Assembly (NCBI GenBank): GCA_022495005.1
Contig: JAGYXB010002069.1
Location: forward strand, 248,001 to 312,000
Direction of reading: 5' to 3'
Length of the DNA stretch: 64,000 nt
Source: Rhyacophila brunnea
Taxonomy: Eukaryota > Arthropoda > Insecta > Trichoptera > Rhyacophilidae
The position numbers and the translations under genes were made by a program. The notes under the pieces were generated by a model. The model did not search any database. It had not been told where the DNA came from and saw only the letters and a program-made list of their open reading frames with translations. Positions 46,075 through 55,545 of this stretch are shown here, one piece after another (positions within the stretch are counted from its first letter, which is position 1; every line of letters starts with the position of its first letter).

Positions 46075-48165
46075 ATGAATACCGTGTCCAAATTAATAGA
46101 ATGCAGGGAGAAGAGCCGTGAAGAGATGATGGAGATTAAGAGGCTTGGGAGACCCATACCGGATTTGAACATAGTGCAGCATTGCTATTGCAACAAAAAA
46201 ACTATCAAACGAAAATTTTCACGTTTCATTTACACGAAATATCTGTGGCTCTGCGGCTGCGACGACAGGTCGGCCATGTTTTGTTTTCCGTGTTTGCTGT
46301 TTGGTGATCGGGCATCCAATAATGTGTGGATCACAACCGGTATCATTGATTTGGTTCACATCAGTGACAAAGCTGAAAAGCATGCTATTTCCTTGCGTCA
46401 CCTCATTGCTATGTTGAATTTTGCAGACTATTTCTGCGAAGGCTCCCCAATTCTTGGCACTATTGAATCCCAGATGAATTATCACGCTCATAATGCAGAA
46501 GTAAAGAAAAACGTCTGTTTATTAAACCGGGTGATGGACTGCATCAGATTTTGTATACCTTTTAATATTCCAATCCTGGGAGAAAATAAACAAAAAGGAC
46601 TACTCGAAGAGATGATTCTTTTTAATTTAACCGATTTTACAGAGTTACGATTACAATTTATGTCGAGCGAGATATTCAATGAAATAGCAGATGATTTAAT
46701 ATTCGACATACTCGACTGCATGCTTGAAGCGTGCAGAGAAATTATCACGTGTGAAATGAAGACAGCCAAATATCTCTCGATTATTATCGGTGATATTCCG
46801 GATATCTGTGAGAATCCGCAGGCGGCTCTAGTATATCGGTACTTGTGCAGGGGATCATTGGTGGAAAGGTTTTGGGGCTTTCTCGATGCGACAAACGATG
46901 ATTTTGTAAATCTGAGTAAGCAAATATTAAATGAGATAGCACCACATTTAGCCAACGATCCAAATAAATTGGTGTCTCAAAGTTATAGTCCAAAGTTAGC
47001 TGCAATATATCATGAAACGGTCCTAGAAGATCTTGTCATAGCAAAATATCCTTTTGCAGATATTGTGCTTTCGTCAAAGAATAATCTGAATCAATTATTC
47101 CAAGAGGCCGTGTCCAAAAATCTAGATATTCGGTTATTTTTTGTTAATTTGAACTACATTTCTGCGTTTTTTAAAAATTGCAAAGGAAATAATAATCCGG
47201 TTTGCCATATAATTGAAGACAATTTTCCAAATCCTTTAAAATTTCCGTGGAATCGCAAGATAATGAGACTAAAAATAGTACATGAACAACGGCATCTATT
47301 GATGAAGTGTTGCGGGAGAATTTTGAATTCGGTGACTATGACATCTACTATACGTGAAGTGAATTTTATTCTGCATATTCTAAAGGATCCTTTGTTTATA
47401 TTTTGGTTGAAAAATTTTTATGGAATTTTACCAGATATATTGAATCTTATTAAAAATGTTCAATCGCAAGTGACGGATGCGCAGAAATTAAAAGATTGCA
47501 TTCGTATGTTTAAATCAAATGTATGTCGTAATATAAATGATACTGCCACGATAACAATTGAATTGAACGGTGAACCACTCGTTAAGAGGATAAAACGCGA
47601 TGAAGACAATGTGGACGAAACGAAAGAGATATGCCGATTGGTTTCGTCATATTTCAAACCTCATTTCAAATGTGACAAACATCTTCAGGCGAAAAGCCTC
47701 TTTCTGGTGTCACGTTTTAAAGATTATTTAACTGTTTTCCCTCGCCCCATCCTGAAAATTGTAACTGAAGCCTACCCCATGTTGGATGCGGAAAAACTGC
47801 ACCGTCAACTTGAAGTTTTGTACAAATCTACTGAATTTGAAACATCCGACGGACTAGTGGAAATCCTGCAGTTTATTATGAGCGGTAAATTGACAGAAAT
47901 CTTTTCGGAAATGTACAATTTATTACAGATATTGGTGACTATACCTATGGTGACTGAGGGCAACAAGCAAAGCCTTTCGACTATGGCTGATATTAAGACT
48001 GCAGTTGGAACGTCGTCCATGCCATATAATTGTGCCGCGGCTTGCGTTATGATTACCGTAGAAGAAAAAATTATTAGCAGTACTCCCGATTTTAATGATA
48101 GAGCAGTAAGAATTTTTGCCCATCGGGATAAATGGAAGTCTAAATTTCTAGAAATGCCCCATTAG
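46075..48165 (+). CDS. Gene 3: ZMYM1-like TTF zinc-finger protein, domesticated hAT transposase
   Basis: An open frame of 696 codons from the conserved ATG (MNTVSKLIECREK). It has the TTF finger (WLCGC, FCFPCLLF, HAISLRH), the DUF4371-type body and the C-terminal region ending TPDFNDRAVR. Two small in-frame length differences from gene 1 lie near the finger (CYCNKK; RASNNV in place of RASSNNV). The catalytic positions are G (IIIGDIPD), S (QSYSPKLA) and K (TEGNKQSLS), all replaced as in genes 1 and 2. The segment from ITIELNGEP to AEKLH is the same in all three. The final 100 codons have their own changes (KSTEFETSD, SGKLTEIF). It is flanked by the most complete duplication unit. Intactness despite many insertions nearby argues for function, which is inference. 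Confidence 0.78.
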   Translation: MNTVSKLIECREKSREEMMEIKRLGRPIPDLNIVQHCYCNKKTIKRKFSRFIYTKYLWLCGCDDRSAMFCFPCLLFGDRASNNVWITTGIIDLVHISDKAEKHAISLRHLIAMLNFADYFCEGSPILGTIESQMNYHAHNAEVKKNVCLLNRVMDCIRFCIPFNIPILGENKQKGLLEEMILFNLTDFTELRLQFMSSEIFNEIADDLIFDILDCMLEACREIITCEMKTAKYLSIIIGDIPDICENPQAALVYRYLCRGSLVERFWGFLDATNDDFVNLSKQILNEIAPHLANDPNKLVSQSYSPKLAAIYHETVLEDLVIAKYPFADIVLSSKNNLNQLFQEAVSKNLDIRLFFVNLNYISAFFKNCKGNNNPVCHIIEDNFPNPLKFPWNRKIMRLKIVHEQRHLLMKCCGRILNSVTMTSTIREVNFILHILKDPLFIFWLKNFYGILPDILNLIKNVQSQVTDAQKLKDCIRMFKSNVCRNINDTATITIELNGEPLVKRIKRDEDNVDETKEICRLVSSYFKPHFKCDKHLQAKSLFLVSRFKDYLTVFPRPILKIVTEAYPMLDAEKLHRQLEVLYKSTEFETSDGLVEILQFIMSGKLTEIFSEMYNLLQILVTIPMVTEGNKQSLSTMADIKTAVGTSSMPYNCAAACVMITVEEKIISSTPDFNDRAVRIFAHRDKWKSKFLEMPH

Positions 48166-48333
48166 GTACATCTAAAATAGGATAGGTAGTTCATAAGATG
48201 TAGAGGACAACACAGGAATATCCAGGGATACCAATACAGAATCGCATCATTAACAAATTGCAGGTGTTCTTATAAAAAGGGTCTATATGCAAATACAAAA
48301 CTTTTCAGGAGAGGTGAAGAACACTTAATAAGA

Positions 48334-48339
48334 AATAAA
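48334..48339 (+). terminator. Polyadenylation hexamer candidate for gene 3
   Basis: AATAAA 169 bases after the stop, at a position comparable with gene 1 (GAACAC precedes both). Confidence 0.35.
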
Positions 48340-49534
48340 TTAGTTCGCGGAGTTCAGTTTTAGTGTCCCGTCGTTCCTCAATTCAACAAATTCTGCTTGA
48401 ATCTGTAGGGAAAGCGTTTATATAGAATTTTCGGCGTTGATTGCAAAAAGATGTCGAATCCAGTCGTATTACTTTGTATTGTTTGTATGAAAGTAATGAT
48501 CAAATTTCTTTCGCAGCAGAGTTAATTTTTTTATCGTGGTTTGGTTGGTCCTTTGATACCAGGGAACTCAGAAATAATGGGAACTGAAATATATAACGAG
48601 TAAGGCGATAGCAGGTAACCGACTTGAGTAAGGAAGATTCCGGATTAAGCTTACACACGTGTCAAGAATACATTTTACGTCTAATACTGAAAACTGCTCT
48701 CGGTTTATGCAATTGCGCTCATTTAATGTTGGTGTATTACACACACTATTGCATGTGCATAATGCGTGTTTCATTTTCGTAGGACACCTGCAACAAGATG
48801 CGGCGTATTGACTATAGCCTATCGGTATTCTATTTATTATCCGTTCTGTGTTTGATACATTTGTAGACATCTTTGTGTTAAAACTCCTTCTGCCAACGTT
48901 CAAGTTTATTTTTAAATGCTTCTAATTTATCGGAGCTAATACAAATTATACATACAGATTTATTACAAAATTATTTGCATTTTTTTGGAAGCAATGCATC
49001 GCGGCACACCTAGCATCGAGCACTGGAATAGAGAATAGATCAAACAGTAAAAAAATCAAATTATCAACAATCTTCCACGTTAGCCAACGCTTACAAACGT
49101 ATTTTAATAAGAACTGTGGCGATATGCTGTGTATACGTCCTATAGTATAGGTCCTTTAAATATGATAAATTCACTTTTGACGCCTTCAATTGTTATCACT
49201 AGGATGGCATCCCATGAAAGCATATTTTCTTGGTGGATGGCAGAAAGTCCCTCAGGAAAGAGCCGTACAGGACGCAGGTTTTAACAAAAACGCGTTCGTG
49301 AAATAATCGCAGGTTTTATATGCACCACACCATTAACAAACCCGCTTATGATTAAATTTTCTAAAAAATTAGGTTAACTTTTGGTCTTTTACCATGCATC
49401 TAATATAATATAGTCAAATTACAACAATTGACTGCAAAGCTTCCAATGAAAAGGACAGCTAAACAAGCTATAGATGATGGTACATAAAAAGGACTCAATT
49501 TAAAAACTCTTCTTTACTGCTAAATCTTAAAAAA

Positions 49535-49779
49535 TAAATCGGTGTGTACTTATGTATGCGCGTTAGAAGTTATACTTCTTTGGCGTAACAAAACAAAAAC
49601 AAAACTTGTGATAAACTAGATTCTTTAAGTAGCTCTTAATTATCTTGTTAAATTACACACTCATGAAAAAGGACCGCTTATTGGAACGCCATTGGTTTAT
49701 TTCTATACACTTTAACTTATATAATAAAATAAATTATGTGTTACATGTCACACGCCAAAAATACACGAAGTATAACTTC
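49535..49779. mobile_element. Short GAAGTTATACTTC-family element, unit 3 only
   Basis: Begins ATAAATCGGTGTGTACTTATG then GAAGTTATACTTCTTTGGCG and ends GAAGTATAACTTC. Unit 1 at about 28492 has the uninterrupted CTGAATCTGTAAAAACTGTAAATA. It contains one partial unit of the 117 bp minisatellite. Non-coding. Confidence 0.7.
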
Positions 49780-50413
49780 AAAAAATCTGTAAATATATTG
49801 TATTGTATCAAGTGTATTCATAAATTACCTAATTGTTATATTAATTTTTATGTTTTATTATTTTAACAAATCATCATTGTATTATTATATATTGATTGAA
49901 GCAATTCATGGAATTTGTTTTAAATTGCACGTTTACACATACATACAATAGTATTATTGTCTTCATGTTAATATTATAGGTTACATGTAAATTGTACATA
50001 TTACATTTCACCGTAGCACAGTTCACCGTGAGCTGTCTTATCGGAAAGAGATGACCGTATACTATATAGATTTTTTTTAAATCTCAATGATTCATTATGT
50101 TGGTATAGCTTTAGTAATCGATTGGCATACTTGTCTCAAAATCGACTTTTTTCATTTTATCTCACTTGCTTTGAGGTAAGGTAAAGGCACTAATGGTTGA
50201 CACATTAAGAAAAAAATCATGTTTTTTTTAATATAGAATACACATTTCTTCATAGATTTAAAAACCAGACATCTTAATCACTGCACGAAACCCTTACCGA
50301 TTATATTATAATGAGAGAAAATAAGCAATAATAAAACACACTTTTTAATAAAACATTTTTGTATCCTACCTTTTATCACTAATGCTTGACATGGCAAAAA
50401 AGATGAATCACTA

Positions 50414-50988
50414 CGTCACCGTTCAGGCAAAAGTCACCAACCCTAAAAACATAGTTTTGAGATATCGCAATTTGAAAGTTTGAAAATGCAGGAAAAATCA
50501 GATTTTAATGTTTTTAAGGTTTTATCTACATTAAATTATTTTCTCATGTCTTCTTAATAATTTCTTTAAGGTACTTTTACTTTTTGATGCTAATTAAAAC
50601 ATCTGGAAGGTTTTAAAGGAGGCAAGGTAGCTCAAATTATGGTTTGGTGACTTTTGCTTGTTAATAATCTGAACAATGTTAGCCAAAAGAAGCATCAGTA
50701 AAACTCACCATCCATAGTATAGTGACTTTTGCTTGTATATTTATAATGAAGGATTATTTTTTTTATAGAGTCAATAATGTCTATTCACCTATAATGACTT
50801 TTGCTTGTTAAGATTTTATCGAAAGTCATTTAGTGAAAAACAAATAATTCGGATTTAAGCAAAATTTTACTAACTAATGTACCGAGGTGAGTTTTGCATC
50901 TTAAAGAACATAATTTTACGCTTCGGGTGACATACTCAACTCAAAACTGCCATTTTCAGGGTTGGTGACTTTTGCCTGAACGCTGACG
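50414..50988. mobile_element. 575 bp nested element, 4 bp target duplication ACTA
   Basis: Ends CGTCACCGTTCAGGC and, inverted, CGTCAGCGTTCAGGC, flanked by ACTA (50410-50413, 50989-50992). Removing it rebuilds CACTAATAATTGACAC, a copy of the host element's own motif, which supports the boundaries. Inside, a GTGACTTTTGCTTG motif recurs at 50646, 50721 and 50793, and the termini carry related sequence. No coding sequence. Confidence 0.78.
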
Positions 50989-51442
50989 ACTAATAATTGA
51001 CACCTTTAGACACCAATAGTTGACATGGAATATTTTGGTATAATTTACATGTACCTACCTAAATATTTTCTCCTTACCCTTTCTGGTACCTACATACAAA
51101 TTAACCATCAACCGGTGACTCGTTTTTGCATTGTCAAAACAAATCATTACCATGATATCATTTTTATTAAATGCCTTTTGGACAACGCAGACATATTTAT
51201 GATATCTCTTTTTCCCTTCTAAAATACATTTTTTTGGATTTGCAGTTGCTCGTAAAGATTGGTCAATGTTACCAGCACTGCTTCTATTTTCTTCCATCTT
51301 CAGATATGTATGAACTTGTTCTCATTTAATGCTACACATGAGATTTAACTTTATATAACAGTGTAATTCTAGGCACATTTTGTAGCTGTTGTAGTTGGAA
51401 GGCTTTGCCTCATCATGTATAGCTGCCTCCATAGCTGCTTAA

Positions 51443-51625
51443 AGCGTCAATTACATTGAGCTTCTTTACGAGCTGTTTGTTGGCGAATTTATAATCTGCC
51501 TGTAAAGTCGCCCAGTGTAATCATCGAACATGTTAGCTTGTTCGATAATTACACTGGGCGACTTTACAGGCAGATTATAAATTCGCCAGCAAATAGCTCG
51601 TAAAGAAGCTCAATGTAATTGACGC
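51443..51625. mobile_element. 183 bp near-perfect hairpin MITE, TTAA target
   Basis: Arms of about 85 bp starting GCGTCAATTACATTGAGC are almost perfect inverse copies around 51533. TTAA stands at 51439-51442 and 51626-51629. Such near-perfect arms indicate a young element. Confidence 0.88.
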
Positions 51626-51629
51626 TTAA

Positions 51630-51999
51630 GGCGATACTTCAGTGAAACGGCAAATAATTTTCAACTATAGGCGCGACGAAATTTTGGACTCGCTGGCAGT
51701 CTGAGAGAGAACGTCGAGGTGTCAATACGTAATTTTGTTTCGTGATGGCGACTGGGGTATTAATTCTTAAATCGTGTAAAGATAACTTAAAACGTTACCC
51801 ATTTTAAAAAGAAAACATGTCAATGAATATATTATTATTGTTACTGATAGAACAATAAACAGAACATTAAATGGACACATGTTGGATTTATATGACAGAT
51901 TATATTTCGGTCGGCATGCGTCATTTCCACCCGCGACCCGCAATCTGCGCATCGCCTAGCCACGATCTTTTTAGACCATGCCTCAACTGAGGTATAGCC
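51630..51999. mobile_element. TTAA-flanked MITE, copy 2 of 3
   Basis: Starts GGCGATACTTCAGTG and ends CAACTGAGGTATAGCC, opposite in orientation to 2134-2497. It shares the TTAA at 51626-51629 with the hairpin MITE on its left; the other TTAA is at 52000-52003. Confidence 0.8.
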
Positions 52000-52763
52000 T
52001 TAAGAGTATTGAAACATTTTGTCGTTTTATAGGTGGCATTTTTCTTGAGGCAGTCGCTTCGTGTTTTGCGGAACCAAAAGTTGACATTTAATTTACCTAG
52101 TAGTTGACATGTGTCTACTATTGGAGAGGATGGATGAAAAATATACTTTCTTATATGGAATCAAAACTGAATGTATGTGTATGCCGAAATTGTTGAAAAA
52201 TCACTCTTATTGCAACTTTGATGTGATCACTACTAATTGACATACCCTGTCAACTATTAGGTTTTCTTTATTTTGTGGTCCAATAATTGACACCCATCAA
52301 TTTCAGACATAAATTTAAATATATTATCACGAAACCTATTCAAATCTACACTCTAACATATATTATTACATGTAAGATACCAAAAATCTGAAATAAAAAC
52401 ATATTATGTAATAATTTCTTACCTGGAAGAGTACAGCATTCTTAACGGATTTGGTAAGAAAATTTGAAATACGTACTCACTCTGTCACACTCTTTAAAAA
52501 ATATTCGCCATTTTAATGGTTTGGCTCGCAAAGAAATGAGTTTTGACTGGTTCATCACAAAATTTACACTGTACATGTTTTTAAGCTATTTTCGAATGGA
52601 TACATGCACAGGTTTTCTTATTTTAATTAATATATTTCAAAAGTGTCAACCATTAGTGCGCTGTCAACCATTAGTGCCTTTACCTTAGCGATATTGAGTT
52701 TTACTTTAATTAATGAGGATAATAGTATAACAGTTTTTTTTTCAATCTAATCAATGTATCTAC

Positions 52764-53053
52764 TCAGGAGTCCTCATTTTCCGAGGGTAATTGGGACCGA
52801 AAAAATATGTCTTAAAGCGAATCTGCTTGAAACGGAGACAAAAATTACTCAGTAAATGGATTTAATTGGGACAAGAAAAAGACATGTGGGCAAGACAGAA
52901 ATATCGTAGGAGTATGGGATTGGAAGATTGAAAGTGACAGTTGATGACTGTGAGCCATTGCGCTTGTGTTTTTTATAGTTTTTTTTGCATTATCCTGTAA
53001 ATTCGTAACTGCGGGAACTCGGAAAACGAATACTCGGATAATGAGGACCCATG
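52764..53053. mobile_element. CAGGGGTCCTC MITE, unit 3 copy
   Basis: The counterpart of 31197-31476, with the same flanks in both units. It has accumulated its own changes (CAGGAGTCCTCATTTTCC). Confidence 0.65.
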
Positions 53054-54169
53054 TCTATAATTTGATTCACTACACGTGTGGTTTTTTGGTAAACTTTGAT
53101 CTGAGTAAGACTTCTAAAAAAATGAACTATTAATAACTTTATATCATGTTAATAGATTTTATATTGAAGATTATAATTATAATACTTATTTGTAAAATGA
53201 TAACTTCTATTTGATGTTTGATTTTAGTTTGTAAAGATGTGCCAGTACAAATCAATTATAATGTACTTATGTTTGTTTGCACCTATTTTTTCCTACATTA
53301 TAATATATTTTTTATATTAATACCAATCAGAAAGTCGTTTTTTATTTTAGTGAAATCCTCCTTCACCTTATACAGGTAACAATACTCGTCTTATTAATTA
53401 ACCGACTGTAAGTTACAAGCCCTACACACTGTTTTTTACACTCATTATACTAGCCCCTGTAAATTGTTATATAATAAATAATAATATATATTGGTCACAC
53501 ACTGCCATCTCTTGGAATCATGGGGAAATACTTAACCAAAAGATAATAACGTTAATCGGGTACCGCTATGCTAATGCCTCTCGGCATTAATGCGTTAAAA
53601 TAATGTTACAAATATTCACAACAATTTCTGCTTTGATACTTTGTTCACATGTTATAAGACTTGGCTTAATAATATGTAATGTAGTGTTACATGATGTAAC
53701 CCATTATTATTATAGATGGCATCTGACTAACAACAAATGTAATTTGTATGAATTTTAAAAACCTGTCAGTTATTTGAGAATACATTTTAAAGACGGCTGT
53801 GTTCTAATTACTTTGATTGAAATAGAAAATTTGTCCCCTTACATGTACATAGAGTGAGATTAATCCCGTGTGTTGTGAATATGTTGATAATTAGTCTAAA
53901 AAGATCAATTCTCAGGGCAGTTATTTGTATCAGAAATGTTTTTAAATTTGAGTTTGTTGAGAATTTACAAACATCCAAAAACATATAATCTGATTTACCA
54001 TAGAAAGCCAAGCGTACAAATAGTTTCCCTGAGAATTTGTTTTTAGACAACATATTCACGCCATACGAGCAATCTACATACAACGATACCGTATTAATTC
54101 GCTTAAATTTCAATATTGTTAATCTTGAAAACAACGATAGATATGCCTACTTAATACATGGAATACTTA

Positions 54170-55024
54170 CAGTCGAACTTGGTTATTACGAGGAAGATGG
54201 GACTGACTGAATTTGCTCGTTATAAGCGTTACTCGTTATATCAGAGAATAGGTATTTTTAAATGAGCGGTCACATAACACAAAAAACTCAAAAATAAAAA
54301 AAATCTGAAAACCATCGTAAAAATCCCCGAAACAAGCATGGCATTCATAAACTACAAAAGAAGTTGTTTATTGTAATGTAATTCACTGACCTTGGATTTT
54401 TTACTTATTTCAACCATATGCGTGGATACTTTTTCAATATTGTCGGCGAAACACCAATTAGGTAGGTACTTGGACACTTAACTAGTGTCATAACGTTATG
54501 CGATCCCGGCGACATCCTGTCTGGTCAGATTTTATTGCTTAGGGTGTAAATTTTCTTAAACGATCGACACATTAACAGTTTTTAAAAAATTTGGTAATTG
54601 CAACGCAGAGGTGGACACGAGCTTTTATAATTTTTTTTTTTACGAAAACAGTTAATTCCATGTAGAAAATTATAATAAATACCTTTTTCTGTCGGCGCAT
54701 CGGCTTTTCGATCCAATAATTGTTAATTGAAAATTTGAAATTTTCATACATTTTGATACACCATTATCACAAACTAAGATTATATGAGGTAATATCAGGT
54801 TGGGGTAGGTTAGGTTAGGTTTGGTTTGGTTTGGTCTAAAAAGAAAGTTTTAAAATCTCATGTTCACCTCTGCGGCACATTTACCGAAAATTTTTGACGA
54901 TATTTTAGCTTGGTAAGTTGCTTGTTATAACAGTGAATAAATGTGTGGAGAAAATCATCAACTAAAAATATGTCAACGAATGTTTCCTCGTTACATCCGA
55001 GATCGTAATAACGGAGTTCGACTG
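54170..55024. mobile_element. Tigger/pogo-like MITE, TA target, unit 3 only
   Basis: CAGTCGAACTTGGTTATTAC and, inverted, CAGTCGAACTCCGTTATTAC, flanked by TA (54168-54169, 55025-55026). Unit 2 keeps the empty site CCTATTCAATTATTTAAAA at about 42195. A second repeat is nested inside. No DDE coding fragment is seen. Confidence 0.85.
54604..54874. repeat. Nested MITE with CGCAGAGGTGGACA ends
   Basis: CGCAGAGGTGGACACGAGC at the left and, inverted, CGCAGAGGTGAACATGAG at the right. It includes a GGTTTGGTTTGG run near 54810. Boundaries are approximate. Confidence 0.6.
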
Positions 55025-55100
55025 TATTTGATTATTTAAAAACCGTTTTTTTTTTATTTTTCATCCTTCAAAAATAGCTTTTTTTAAAACTGAATACCTG

Positions 55101-55545
55101 TGTCAATATGATTTCATCTTCCAATGACTGTAATGTCATATTTTGTGATATTATCATTATTTATTTATTTATATAAGAACACAAAACATTGTGGACATAA
55201 CAAATCTGAATTCAAGACGTACACAATATGAGATTTCTATTATAAATGAAATACAATTACCCTCACAAGAGAGAAGAGAATATAGGAAAAAAAATATAAC
55301 GAAAAAGTGGCATCAAATTTACTGCTATGGACCAATATAGCCCTATTTTACGGTAGCTATGGTATTTTAGGGAAAATAAACTATTACACTGGTAGCACTG
55401 TGATGTTAAATCAAACTTCAATCTTCAATGTCAGAACATTACGATTTTTTGACATTTAGAACTATGGGGTTTCTTCCTATTTACCAACTTCTTGAAAGTG
55501 GGAAGTAGTGTAGTGTGTTCTGTTTGGTGTTATAAGCATTCAAAA
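55101..55545. other. Upstream flank of gene 4, non-duplicated
   Basis: No resemblance to the 5' flanks of genes 1-3 was noticed, and no TATA/TCAGTC block occurs near the ATG. No repeat was recognised. Confidence 0.4.

Larger units (their letters stand above)
50179..52685. mobile_element. 2.5 kb TA-flanked element with an array of TTGACA motifs
   Basis: Ends AGGTAAAGGCACTAATGG, perfect inverted repeats of about 24 bp, flanked by TA (50177-50178, 52686-52687). Unit 1 preserves the empty site GAGGTAGCGATA. A motif close to CACTAATNRTTGACAY occurs about eleven times: near 50188, 50377, 50989, 51011, 52074, 52095, 52228 and 52279, and inverted near 52246, 52643 and 52661. Three other elements are nested inside. 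No transposase frame is present, so it is non-autonomous. The superfamily is not identified from the ends. Confidence 0.8.
42655..55100 (+). repeat. Segmental duplication unit 3 (carries gene 3)
   Basis: The most complete unit. It matches unit 1 at 42660-43330, 43386-46074, the gene, 48166-50178 and 52688-53410, and unit 2 at 53540-54170 and 55026-55100. Unit-specific insertions are the elements at 43437, 49535, 50179 and 54170, each with a readable empty site in a sister unit. Between insertions nothing else coding was recognised. Confidence 0.7.

Noticed and set aside
54800..54835. Telomere-like TTAGG repeats
   Set aside because: Only two TTAGG-like units followed by GGTTT runs, inside a nested MITE. 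Too short for a telomeric array.
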